64,000 bases of DNA from Multiplicimicrobium sp043718225 (GTDB lineage Bacteria > Omnitrophota > Omnitrophia > Omnitrophales > Aquincolibacteriaceae): the NCBI GenBank assembly GCA_043718225.1, contig JAYSWD010000001.1:91722-155721 (forward strand). The letters run 5' to 3'. A program made the translations under genes and the position numbers. Positions 15,236-23,236 of this stretch are shown piece after piece (positions within the stretch are counted from its first letter, which is position 1; every line of letters starts with the position of its first letter). Under the pieces are notes generated by a model. The model was not told the origin of the DNA. It was given only the letters and a program-made list of their open reading frames with translations, and did not search any database.

Positions 15236-16540
15236 ATGCCGGAAAAACACCGTAAAAGCCTCGAGGCTTCCTGGAAGGAAGGCATTCCCGGCAATATCAT
15301 GCTGACCTTGACGGAGTTCTATCTTACGCCTTACGCGCTTTTCCTCGGCGCGCCGCATGCCGCGATCGGTATGCTCGTGGCATGGCCCAGCCTGTTAGGG
15401 TCTTTTTTCCAATTATTCGCGGCGGAAAGAGTTCGGCACGCCAAGAGCCGGCTGAAATTTTTGATTACCATGGCCCGCGTTCAGGGATTTTTACTGATAG
15501 CGTCCGCGGGACTTTGTTTTTGGAAAGGCATGATTCCGGTTTTTATTTTAACGCTGATTACGGTTTTATTTAAAATCGTCGGCAACTGGATCGCCGCCGC
15601 CTGGGGCAGTTTGATGAGCGATTATCTTGAACCGCATGAACGCGGGCGCTATATGGGCGACCGCCAATTGATTGTCGGGCTGGCTGGAATGGCGGCTTTA
15701 TTTACCGCGGGAATTTTTCTGGATTGGGTTCGCCCTTATTCCGCACGGCTTGGATTCGGCCTGCTTTTTCTTTTGACCGGAATAGCAAGGCTGATTTCAG
15801 CGCATCTTTTTCGCCATATGGAAGATATTCCTTATGAAGAAAAACCCGAAAGCCGGTTTACGTTTTGGATGTTTATCAAACGTTTTCGGCAAAGCAACTT
15901 CGTCAGGTTCGTCATGTTTTCGGCGGGAATTATGTTCGCGACGCAGATTTCCGCGCCCTACTTCGGTGTTTATATGCTGGAAGATTTAAAATTTAATTAT
16001 TTCCAGTACATGTCTATTTACCTGGTGGTTATCATCGCCGTTCTGGCCGGCTCGCCGTTATGGGGCCGCATTGCCGATCGTGTGGGCAATGCGCGCGTGC
16101 TTAAATTAACGGGCGGATTGATTCCGCTTATTCCGCTTCTCTGGTGCCTTTCGACGAACTGGTATTTTTTGCTCGCCGTCCAGATGTTCGGCGGATTTAT
16201 TTGGGGCGGTTACAACCTTTGCTCCGCCAATTTTATTTTGGACAGCGTCCGGCCCGAAAAGCGCGTGCGCTGTTTAAGTTATTTCAATCTGATCAGCGGC
16301 ACGGCACTTTTTTTAGGCGCGTCTTTGGGAGGCTTTCTCGCGGAACGGCTTCCACCGCTGAACGGGTACTCGATGATCACTTTATTTTTGGTTTCAGGTA
16401 TATTGCGGCTTTTTTTCTATGCGCTTCCGCTGAACCGTTTTAAGGAAGTACGCGCGCATGTGCAGAAGGTTTCAAGCCGGGAATTATTTTTCAGCGTGCT
16501 CGGAATTCAGGTAACGCCTTCGGCCCAAGAGCAGGATTAA
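15236..16540 (+). CDS. Major facilitator superfamily transporter
   Basis: Twelve-helix membrane protein of 434 residues from ATG 15236 (MPEKHRKSLEASWKEG). An open frame continues upstream to ATG 15179 or TTG 15164, but that stretch is a family C repeat, so the shorter form is preferred. The charged loop DYLEPHERGRYMGDRQ (about 140) corresponds to the MFS motif in loop 2-3/4-5, and PLWGRIADRVGNARVLKLTG (about 282) is the second-half MFS signature. Resembles uncharacterised MFS proteins with a short soluble N-terminus. Convergent with the TerC-family gene, 11 bp apart. The substrate is unknown. Confidence 0.8.
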   Translation: MPEKHRKSLEASWKEGIPGNIMLTLTEFYLTPYALFLGAPHAAIGMLVAWPSLLGSFFQLFAAERVRHAKSRLKFLITMARVQGFLLIASAGLCFWKGMIPVFILTLITVLFKIVGNWIAAAWGSLMSDYLEPHERGRYMGDRQLIVGLAGMAALFTAGIFLDWVRPYSARLGFGLLFLLTGIARLISAHLFRHMEDIPYEEKPESRFTFWMFIKRFRQSNFVRFVMFSAGIMFATQISAPYFGVYMLEDLKFNYFQYMSIYLVVIIAVLAGSPLWGRIADRVGNARVLKLTGGLIPLIPLLWCLSTNWYFLLAVQMFGGFIWGGYNLCSANFILDSVRPEKRVRCLSYFNLISGTALFLGASLGGFLAERLPPLNGYSMITLFLVSGILRLFFYALPLNRFKEVRAHVQKVSSRELFFSVLGIQVTPSAQEQD

Positions 16541-16551
16541 CAGCAGTGGAA

Positions 16552-17493
16552 TTAAAAGGAACCGGGCCGCGGGTCATGGGGTTCGCCGGGCTTTTTATGC
16601 AATATCGAAACAAGAATTGACACCCCGATCAGCCCCGCCACGACCCCAAGCGAAATGCCGATCGGAATATGATAGTAATGCGAAATCAGCATTTTGACGC
16701 CGATGAAAGCCAGTACCGCGGAAAGCCCGAATTTTAAATATTCGAACATTTTAATGACGCCTGCCAAAGCGAAATAAAGCGACCGCAGTCCAAGAATCGC
16801 AAAAATATTCGAAGTGTAAACAATAAAAGAATCTTTGCTGATCGCAAGCACCGCCGGAATCGAATCCATGGCAAAAACAAGATCGGTGAGCTCAACGCAG
16901 ATCAAAGCGACAAACAGCGGCGTGATGAATGTCTTGCCGTCGATTTTTAGAATAAACCGCCCGTTCTCGGCGTTAGGCGCGACCGGAAACATTTTCGTGA
17001 CGAGTTTCAAGACGGGGTTTTTTTCGGGATGCATTTCCTTTTCTTTTTCAAAAGCCATTTTCAGGCCGGTATAAAGCAGGAAAGCGCCAAAAATATAAAT
17101 AATAAAATGGAATTTATTGATGAGAAAAAGGCCGGCTGTAATAAAGAAAGCGCGCATTACTAGCGCGCCGAGAATGCCCCAGAATAAAATTTTATGCTGA
17201 TATTGGTCCGGTACGCGGAAATATTGAAAAATGAGAATGAAAACAAAGAGATTGTCTACGGACAAGGATTCTTCAATCAAGTACGCGGCAAAAAACTCCA
17301 AGGCGGATTGCTGGCCTTTAACAAAAAAGACACCGATTCCGAAAAGAACGGCCAGCGAAATCCAAAAGGCGCTTTGCCATAAAGCCTCTTTAACTTTTAT
17401 GGCATGCGGCCGCTTATGCATAAGGGTTAGATCCAGCGTCAAAAGTGTAATGACGGCGGCATTAAATAAAATCCAAGGCCAAAGGGTATTCAT
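16552..17493 (-). CDS. TerC/Alx-family membrane protein
   Basis: Integral membrane protein of 313 residues with about nine helices. The two conserved acidic motifs of the family are present: YLIEESLSVDNLFVFILIF (about 72-90) and ALICVELTDLVFAMDSIPAVLAI (about 196-218), whose Asp/Glu residues are thought to bind Mn2+. Family members (Alx, YkoY, MeeF/MeeY) export manganese or load it into secreted enzymes; the length and N-terminal NAAVITLLTLDL fit Alx. No yybP-ykoY manganese riboswitch was recognised in the short region before the start. Divergent from dps. Confidence 0.9.
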   Translation of the reverse strand: MNTLWPWILFNAAVITLLTLDLTLMHKRPHAIKVKEALWQSAFWISLAVLFGIGVFFVKGQQSALEFFAAYLIEESLSVDNLFVFILIFQYFRVPDQYQHKILFWGILGALVMRAFFITAGLFLINKFHFIIYIFGAFLLYTGLKMAFEKEKEMHPEKNPVLKLVTKMFPVAPNAENGRFILKIDGKTFITPLFVALICVELTDLVFAMDSIPAVLAISKDSFIVYTSNIFAILGLRSLYFALAGVIKMFEYLKFGLSAVLAFIGVKMLISHYYHIPIGISLGVVAGLIGVSILVSILHKKPGEPHDPRPGSF

Positions 17494-17577
17494 GGGGAGA
17501 GATCATAACTGCCGTTTGACTTCCAATCAAGTGAGAATAGAATAAGCCCTGTTATAAACAAGTTTTTGGGAGGAATT

Positions 17578-18045
17578 ATGAAGATTGATATCGGAATTGA
17601 AAAAAAGGACCGCAAAGAAATCGCCGACGGGCTTTCGAAGCTGCTGGCAGACACTTACACGCTTTATCTTAAAACGCATAATTTTCATTGGAATGTAACG
17701 GGGCCGATGTTCCAAACATTACATCTTATGTTTGAAACGCAATACAACGAACTTGCGCTTGCGGTTGATTTAATCGCGGAACGAATCCGTGCTTTGGGTT
17801 TTCCCGCGCCGGGAAGCTATAAAGAGTTTTCCAAGCTGGCCTCGATTAAAGAAGCGAGCGGTGTTCCCAAAGCCACCGATATGATCCGTCAGCTGGTTGA
17901 CGGGCAGGAAGCGGTTGTTCGAACCGCGCGCGCGGTATTTCCCGCGGTGGAACGGGTGAGCGATGAACCGACGGCGGATCTTTTAACGCAGCGCATGCAG
18001 ATACACGAAAAAACGGCTTGGATGCTGAGAAGTTTAATAAGCTGA
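17578..18045 (+). CDS. dps: Dps/ferritin-like DNA-protection protein
   Basis: Dodecameric iron-storing protein that shields DNA from oxidative damage; 155 residues from ATG 17578, which follows GGGAGGAATT. The ferroxidase site at the dimer interface is visible as HNFHWNVTGPMFQTLHLMFETQYNELALAVDLIAERIRALG (His, His, Asp/Glu at about 33-75). QMQIHEKTAWMLRSLIS forms the C-terminal helix. No lysine-rich DNA-binding tail is present, so DNA binding may be weak. The two metal-related genes (TerC-like and dps) are divergent, with only 84 bp between the coding starts. Confidence 0.93.
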   Translation: MKIDIGIEKKDRKEIADGLSKLLADTYTLYLKTHNFHWNVTGPMFQTLHLMFETQYNELALAVDLIAERIRALGFPAPGSYKEFSKLASIKEASGVPKATDMIRQLVDGQEAVVRTARAVFPAVERVSDEPTADLLTQRMQIHEKTAWMLRSLIS

Positions 18046-18086
18046 TTTTTTCCTGTCATTTCCAGCTTAGTCGAGAGTCTATAAGG

Positions 18087-18245
18087 CTCAAAAAAATTCT
18101 ATCGCTGGCTCAAACAGTCCTCGGCTTCGCCTGCGGAACTCGCCATTGATAGGATTTTTTTGAGTTCATCGCTCAAGGGGTGGAGGCTTAAAAAGGAGAA
18201 ACAAGGCGAAGAATGCCGAGTTGCTCGAAGGCGCTTTTATTTTAT
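18087..18245. repeat. Family B structured element, copy 1
   Basis: About 160 bp. A long outer stem (18087-18104 with 18145-18164, one G-T pair plus a bulge) encloses the conserved GCTCAAACAG and GGAACTCGCC segments, which flank a small inner hairpin. A conserved tail follows: ATCGCT, GGTGGAGGC, GAGAAACAAGG, a GCTCGAAGGC segment and TTTATTTTAT. Copies 2 (28326) and 3 (34251) share the conserved parts but have different stem sequences. This fills the front of the 393-bp gap after dps. Confidence 0.65.
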
Positions 18246-18290
18246 CTGCGGATACCTGCCTCGAATCTTTGAATAGTTTCCCATCATACG

Positions 18291-18341
18291 GTCTTTCCTC
18301 GATTCCACGCGAATCGCGGAAAGACGGACGTATCTCCGTCC
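18291..18341. repeat. Intergenic double hairpin before the nuclease gene
   Basis: GTCTTTCC-t-CGATTC pairs with GAATCG-c-GGAAAGAC (18291-18325), followed at once by GGACG...CGTCC (18326-18341) and the purine-rich GGCGGAGGCGCTAAAGGAGGCGG. Single copy in this window; function unknown. Confidence 0.4.
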
Positions 18342-18438
18342 TTTGGCGGAGGCGCTAAAGGAGGCGGGGATTGACTCACATGCTGCGCAGTGGTATCAAA
18401 ATAGTAGTTAGTATTTTTTATTTAAGCCGATAACTCTT

Positions 18439-19050
18439 TTGATGAAAATCATAAAAATAACCACGCTTATTGAATCTGGGCCTTTTTCCAAATCAGATAT
18501 CTTGGAAAAAATTCTTAAAGAAATTTATTCCTCCATCGAGAAAATTGAACACCCAAAAGGATCTGGTAAATTTATTTTACATGACCAATGCGGAAAGAAG
18601 CGGGGCGAAGGTAATGGCGTTAAACCCATTAAGCTATTGTGCATGAAATTTTTAAAGCAGGCGGGATGGGAGTTGGAAACCAGAGAGCCGGTATCCTCTG
18701 AAAAGCACCCTGGCCCTATCGATGCCGCACTGAAAGTGGCGGGAAGATTATTTTGTTTTGAATGGGAAACTGGAAATATTTCGTCTAGCCATAGAGCCTT
18801 AAATAAAATGGCAATAGGCATTTTGAAAGGGCGACTTATAGGTGGAGTATTAGTTTTGCCATCAAGGGCAATGTATCATTACCTTACCGATCGAGTTGGA
18901 AATTTTCAAGAAATAGAGCCTTACTTTCTTTTGTGGAAATCGTTATCTGTTAAAGAGGGTTATCTCGCGGTAATTGAAATTGAACATGACGGAGTGAGTA
19001 AAAAAGTAAAACGAATACCCAAAGGGACAGATGGGCGAGCGTTAAATTAA
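18439..19050 (+). CDS. Predicted type II restriction endonuclease (PD-(D/E)XK)
   Basis: A 203-residue protein with an Asp-(13)-Glu-x-Glu pattern: PIDAALKVAGRLFCFEWETGN (about 94-115). This resembles the D...ExE active site of BamHI-type enzymes. The following SSSHRALNKMAIGILKGRLIGGVLVLPSR region and YLTDRVGNFQEIEPYF are strongly patterned, which suggests a conserved family. The gene faces a DNA methyltransferase tail to tail with a 9-bp overlap, the normal setting of a type II R-M system, and both are more A+T-rich than their neighbours. The enzyme's identity is inferred from the motif and context. Recognition sequence unknown. Confidence 0.65.
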   Translation: MMKIIKITTLIESGPFSKSDILEKILKEIYSSIEKIEHPKGSGKFILHDQCGKKRGEGNGVKPIKLLCMKFLKQAGWELETREPVSSEKHPGPIDAALKVAGRLFCFEWETGNISSSHRALNKMAIGILKGRLIGGVLVLPSRAMYHYLTDRVGNFQEIEPYFLLWKSLSVKEGYLAVIEIEHDGVSKKVKRIPKGTDGRALN

Positions 19051-20199
19051 AAGCAAATTTTCTTTTTTGTTTTGTTCTATTCGTCTAATGATGGGGAAGC
19101 AGTCTTCGATTTCGCACCCAATCCACCGACGCTTTAGTCTTTCTGCTGCATAGTAAGTGGTCCCACCGCCACCAAATGGATCAAAAACCAAATCATTTTC
19201 CTGAGTCGCAATTTTTAAGACGCGCTCAAGCAATTTGACAGATAATTCATTTGCTGGACGAGCTTTGTTTTTTTTGTGACGCACAGGAGGAATATCATCC
19301 CACACATCTGTAAGATTTAATCCCAACGGATTTAAAAATTTTCTATGCCCGCCATAATCTTTTATATCGCCACCGCAATGTCTGCATTTTGGAATGGGGA
19401 CGCGCAGATGATTAAAAGTTTGAGGCTTGCCCTTGGTGAAATAGAGCAAACTGTAGTGCGAGGGGTACAAACGGCCCGGAATGGGAAGGGAAAGCTTGAT
19501 GTTGACGGCGATCCAGTGGCGAAATGTTAATTGTTTAATGAGAAACGAAGAGTAGTAAACATTCCATTTTGGGATGTTGTATACAAAAAGACTTCCTCCT
19601 GGCTTTAATATGCGAACGCATTCTTCCAGCCACTGATATGACCACTGTAAATATTTTTCTTCCGCTAGATTGTCGTTAACTTTCGCACCATAGTTTTTAT
19701 TTAAATTAAATGGCGGGTCAGCAAAAATGCAGTCGATGGATTCAGTGTCAATTTTAGGGAGCAGGTCTAAACAGTCGGCTTTATACAATTTTCCCAAAGA
19801 GCTTTCATAGATAGGTTGCAATGACTTCTCTTCTTGGATTTCTCTTTCATAGTTATAGACAGAGAAACTTTCCCGCAAAACAGAGGCAGCTTCTGATGGG
19901 TGCTCGTGAAAAATTTTGTAAATATCTTTTGGTAATTTTCCAGTAGCCAGGCGCAGACGATCGATGTCTTGTTTGAAGTATTTAGATACTTTTTTAAGAA
20001 GTTTGTCTGAAGGCGGAACAGAGCCCTTTTCAACTCGGCTTAGATAAGCGTGGTCGACTTGAATTTTTTCTGAAAACTTTCGAATGCTGAGCTTTTGATT
20101 CAATCTAATTTTTTTGATTACATTTTGAGGAGCCAAGATTTCTCCAGGTGTTGACTTGATTTGTCCACACATTGTTGCATTTTTAAGACGACCTTGCAA
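19042..20199 (-). CDS. DNA adenine methyltransferase with N-terminal XRE-type HTH
   Basis: 385 residues. Residues about 28-85 form a helix-turn-helix of the Cro/C1 type (IRLNQKLSIRKFSEKIQVDHAYLSRVEKGSVPPS). The methyltransferase part has the catalytic motif IV FADPPFNLNKNYG (about 158) before the AdoMet motif I VFDPFGGGGTTYYAAERL (about 343), the order of beta-class N6-adenine/N4-cytosine enzymes. The HTH may let the enzyme repress its own gene or control the nuclease, as in systems whose methylase doubles as regulator. A CxxC-type pair (CRHCGGDIKDYGGHRK) sits in the target-recognition region. ATG 20172 is an alternative start. Partner: the convergent nuclease gene. Confidence 0.88.
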   Translation of the reverse strand: MQGRLKNATMCGQIKSTPGEILAPQNVIKKIRLNQKLSIRKFSEKIQVDHAYLSRVEKGSVPPSDKLLKKVSKYFKQDIDRLRLATGKLPKDIYKIFHEHPSEAASVLRESFSVYNYEREIQEEKSLQPIYESSLGKLYKADCLDLLPKIDTESIDCIFADPPFNLNKNYGAKVNDNLAEEKYLQWSYQWLEECVRILKPGGSLFVYNIPKWNVYYSSFLIKQLTFRHWIAVNIKLSLPIPGRLYPSHYSLLYFTKGKPQTFNHLRVPIPKCRHCGGDIKDYGGHRKFLNPLGLNLTDVWDDIPPVRHKKNKARPANELSVKLLERVLKIATQENDLVFDPFGGGGTTYYAAERLKRRWIGCEIEDCFPIIRRIEQNKKENLLLI

Positions 20200-20243
20200 A
20201 TACTTTTCTTAAGAGATCGGCAAAATTTGGAGTATTTTCCTGA

Positions 20244-20316
20244 CTGCCGGTCGGCAGACAAAAGTATTTCGAATTAGTCTTTGGTCGTTGGTCCCTTCCC
20301 TGCCGGCAGGCAAGGG
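20244..20316. repeat. Two CTGCCGGCAG-type palindromes
   Basis: CTGCCGgtCGGCAG (20244-20257) and a CCCTT-c-CCTGCCGGCAGG-c-AAGGG palindrome (20293-20316) between the methyltransferase and rlmI genes. Same motif as the in-frame insertion in ftsK. Confidence 0.55.
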
Positions 20317-20328
20317 ATAATCGTGAGT

Positions 20329-21516
20329 CTAGCTGACTTGCAGCAGCAGGCCTTTGAGGTATTCGCCTTCGGGGTGATAAATCGAAACTGGATGGTCGAG
20401 AGCATGGCCGGTTTTGGTGAGGATTTTCACCGCGCGCTTCGCGTCTTTTGCGGCACCGAAGATAATCTTTTGAAATAAATCCGGGCTAATAAATGAAGAG
20501 CAAGATGCCGTATAAAGAAAACCACCAGACGCAATCTTCTTCATAGCTTCCAAATTAATATCTTTGTAGCCGCGCGCGGCCTGTTGAATTTGGTTTTTGT
20601 TTTTACAGAAAGCCGGAGGATCCAAAATAATCAGGTCGGGTTCAAAAACATTTTCCCTTAAAAACTCAAAGACGTCTCTTTTTTCAATAAAGTGCGGAAT
20701 CTTTGGAAAGTTAAGGCGCATATTCTCTTCGGCGGCTTCTGTGGCGAATTCAGAAATATCGACGGACATAATTTCTTTGGCATGGCCGGCGGCCGCGGCG
20801 ACCGAGAACCCGCCGCTATAACAAAAACAATCGAGAACTTTTCTGTCTTTCGCGATGCCGCGGATCAAATTTCTGTTTTCGCGTTGATCTAAAAAGAAGC
20901 CCGTTTTCTGAGTCGTTTTCCAGTCAATCAAAAAATGCAGCGCATTTTCTGAAATTTCTGTTTGATCGGGAAGCGTTCCCGCCAAAATAGTATTTTCATT
21001 TTTTAAGCCTTCCAATTCACGTTCTTTCATGCCTTTTTCAAAAACGGCGCGGAGCGGAAAAAGATTTTTAAAAACTGAGAGAATTTCCTTTTTGTATTTA
21101 TCTATGCCCGCGGTTGAAAATTGCAATACAAGAACATCGCAATAAAGGTCGGCGGTTAACCCGGGCAATCCGTCGCCCTCGGAATTAATTAACCGGCAGG
21201 CGTTTGTTTGATTATTTAAAATTTGGATTTTGCGCAGCGAAACCGCGGACTCAATTTTATTTTTTAAAAAATCCGTGTTAATTTCGGTTTTTTCGAATGC
21301 CAGCATGCGGACCGTGATTTGAGATTTGGGATTAAAGTAGCCGATTCCTAAAAAGTCGCCCGAAGCCGATTCTACGCTAGTAAGGTCTCCGGGCTGAAGC
21401 GATTCATCAACCGACTCAATCGCGCCTGAAAAAATCCAGGGGTGAAAGCCGAGAACGGGCTTCTCTTTACCTTTTTTAAGAATACAGCGCGGGTAATTCA
21501 TGCGGGATTGTATCAT
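20329..21516 (-). CDS. rlmI: RlmI-like 23S rRNA (cytosine-5) methyltransferase
   Basis: Class I AdoMet methyltransferase of the YccW/RlmI family, 395 residues (390 if ATG 21501 is used). The N-terminal PUA domain (about 10-85: LKKGKEKPVLGFHPWIFSGAIESV, GDFLGIGYFNPKSQI) binds RNA. The catalytic domain shows KTGFFLDQRENR (about 203), AdoMet motif VLDCFCYSGGFSVAAAAGHA (about 223), an acidic SVDIS and the LDPPAFCKNKNQI motif (about 297), then TASCSSFISP near 345, a possible catalytic/assisting Cys. Related RlmK or RlmCD activities cannot be excluded. Confidence 0.88.
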   Translation of the reverse strand: MIQSRMNYPRCILKKGKEKPVLGFHPWIFSGAIESVDESLQPGDLTSVESASGDFLGIGYFNPKSQITVRMLAFEKTEINTDFLKNKIESAVSLRKIQILNNQTNACRLINSEGDGLPGLTADLYCDVLVLQFSTAGIDKYKKEILSVFKNLFPLRAVFEKGMKERELEGLKNENTILAGTLPDQTEISENALHFLIDWKTTQKTGFFLDQRENRNLIRGIAKDRKVLDCFCYSGGFSVAAAAGHAKEIMSVDISEFATEAAEENMRLNFPKIPHFIEKRDVFEFLRENVFEPDLIILDPPAFCKNKNQIQQAARGYKDINLEAMKKIASGGFLYTASCSSFISPDLFQKIIFGAAKDAKRAVKILTKTGHALDHPVSIYHPEGEYLKGLLLQVS

Positions 21517-21517
21517 G

Positions 21518-21580
21518 CCCCCCGGGAGCTGCGTCGGCTCACATCGAGGCGTGAACCGACGCGACTCCGGAGGATGAGAG
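21518..21580. repeat. Family D hairpin between rlmI and the GGDEF gene
   Basis: CCCCGGGAG opens a structure in which GCGTCGG-c-TCAC (from 21531) pairs with GTGA-a-CCGACGC (ending near 21562), with GGAG/CTCC outside. The loop contains ACATC, as in the inverted copy at 6007-6050. Confidence 0.45.
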
Positions 21581-21588
21581 CGGGCAGG

Positions 21589-22761
21589 TTATTCGATAAT
21601 GCGGATTTGACCGCGGCCGGTGCGTTTCACTTCAAGCAAAGCGTCATCGGCCATTTGGATGACGCGTGTCACGTCGCTTTCTTTTCGCGGGTCAATTTTT
21701 GCTACTCCAAAGCTTGCCGAAATGGTTATTTTTGTGCCGTTAAAATCAAGCGGAAGGTTCACGACAGCCTTTCGAATTGTTTCAAGACGGGCAGAGAGCG
21801 CTTCAATGGAGGCGTGATCAATGATAAACATAAACTCATCGCCGCCATAACGGCCAATAAAACTATGCGGACGCAATTGGTTATCGACGGTTTGCGCGAC
21901 TTTTAAAATAACTTCATCGCCAAATGTGTGTCCGTAAGTATCATTAATGTTTTTGAAATGATCGATATCAAAAATAACCAGGTAAAAGTAAGTTGACTTT
22001 TCAAGACAGGCTTTAATTTTTTCAGAAAGAACTTCCAGAAAATGTCCGCGATTGTAAATCTTTGTCAGGCTGTCGATTTTTGACATTTCCTTTGCTTCGG
22101 AATAAAGAATGGAAAGCTTACGATTGGCTTCACCGAGCAAAAGCTCTTTTTTTTGAAGGCCTTCATTGCGTTCAAAGCTGCGCCGATGCTCTGAGCTGTA
22201 GTATTTCGTCATGATCACGGTAAAAAAACCGGAAATCGCGAGCATAAAGAGCGCATAAAAGAAATGATTTACATCCCATGCGGATTGATTGACAGAAAAA
22301 ATAGCGGCCAGCGCATAGCTGATAAGAATCAGCACGCTTACAAAAGCATTATGGCGCGGGTAATAACTGTTGCTGATAAAAAGCGTCCAAAAAATTGCGT
22401 AGAGGCCTTGATAATAATCGCCGCGGCTGCCGTCGGCGGCATAAACCATAAAACACATTGCCGCGGCCGCTAAAAAAGACATGGCATCGCACCACCAGAT
22501 CATATGTTTTCGAAGTTCGGGTTTACGGTTCATCCAAATGCAAAAAGCAAAAAAAGAACAAAGCGCGATTCGAATTTTGAAAAAAAGATCGTTGGGATAG
22601 GCGGGGTAGATGGCTTTTTCAATGAAGTTAAAGCTCAAATACATCAGGCTGCCGAAAAAAGCGATGACGCACATACGGGCATAAATCAAATCATTAACAA
22701 AAGAACGGTATTTTTCCAGTGATACCGTGTCCATTTTTTCCTGAGCAGATAGTGTAGCCAT
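21589..22761 (-). CDS. Membrane diguanylate cyclase (GGDEF)
   Basis: Makes the second messenger c-di-GMP from GTP. From ATG 22761 the protein has 390 residues: about six membrane helices in the first 190, a short coiled coil (ERNEGLQKKELLLGEANRKL), then a GGDEF domain with the intact active-site YGGDEF (about 310) and substrate-binding FDIDHFKNINDTYGH (about 258). The inhibitory RxxD site five residues before the GGDEF motif is absent, so product inhibition may be weak. The sensor part is not a family I can name. A longer TTG start exists at 22788. Divergent from the zinc cluster. Confidence 0.88.
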   Translation of the reverse strand: MATLSAQEKMDTVSLEKYRSFVNDLIYARMCVIAFFGSLMYLSFNFIEKAIYPAYPNDLFFKIRIALCSFFAFCIWMNRKPELRKHMIWWCDAMSFLAAAAMCFMVYAADGSRGDYYQGLYAIFWTLFISNSYYPRHNAFVSVLILISYALAAIFSVNQSAWDVNHFFYALFMLAISGFFTVIMTKYYSSEHRRSFERNEGLQKKELLLGEANRKLSILYSEAKEMSKIDSLTKIYNRGHFLEVLSEKIKACLEKSTYFYLVIFDIDHFKNINDTYGHTFGDEVILKVAQTVDNQLRPHSFIGRYGGDEFMFIIDHASIEALSARLETIRKAVVNLPLDFNGTKITISASFGVAKIDPRKESDVTRVIQMADDALLEVKRTGRGQIRIIE

Positions 22762-22821
22762 GATTTGTAGTATCGCATATGTCCGCAAAAGGTCAATTGA
22801 CAGGTTTGTTATACTGCCGCC

Positions 22822-23124
22822 ATGAAATTGTTTATTGATTTTCTCCGGTCAAACAAGCTCGTGCGTGTTTTGATGACACTTGTGATTTTAGCGAGTTTTT
22901 TTGGCCTCGCGGCGCATCATCATGAGGCGGGCGAGACAGGCCATGAATGCGCTGTTTGCAGGCTCGTACAATTGATTGCAGCGGTTGTTTTGACATGGGG
23001 ATTATTTTTTATTTATAAGGCGCGGCCCAAGATCTGCTTTGTGTTTCTCACTGACGTTCCGCTTTTTTTTCCGGTTCGCGTTTCTTCTTTAAGAAACCGC
23101 GCCCCGCCCCTCACGCGTGATTAG
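22822..23124 (+). CDS. Small membrane protein with HHH and CxxC metal motifs
   Basis: A 100-residue protein with a first hydrophobic segment (about 13-30), then AHHHEAGETGHECAVCRLVQ (about 31-50), which offers four His and two Cys, then a second helix (about 50-67) and a basic tail. Similar small proteins lie beside metal transporters in other bacteria. Here the gene heads a cluster with an outer-membrane protein and zinc ABC transporter genes, so a role in zinc sensing or handover is plausible. Function not established. Confidence 0.6.
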   Translation: MKLFIDFLRSNKLVRVLMTLVILASFFGLAAHHHEAGETGHECAVCRLVQLIAAVVLTWGLFFIYKARPKICFVFLTDVPLFFPVRVSSLRNRAPPLTRD

Positions 23125-23205
23125 TGATTTGTGATTAGTGAATTGTCACTGATCATACATTCTTTTCACTAGCTTTCTTTGGTCATTCCTGCGAAAGCAG
23201 GAATC
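23110..23205. repeat. GTGATTAGTGA-type short repeats and an ATTCCTGC hairpin
   Basis: TTAGTGATTTGTGATTAGTGA is a pair of short direct repeats followed by an inverted TCACTGATCA. Further on, ATTCCTGCgaaaGCAGGAAT (23185-23204) is a perfect 8-bp hairpin. Nothing coding is seen in this 112-bp spacer. Confidence 0.4.
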
Positions 23206-23236
23206 TTAGATAGCTTTGTTTACCCAGTGAGGGATC

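Noticed and set aside
22797..22816. TTGACA ... TATACT promoter before the zinc cluster
   Set aside because: The boxes are only 7 bp apart, which does not fit a sigma-70 promoter.
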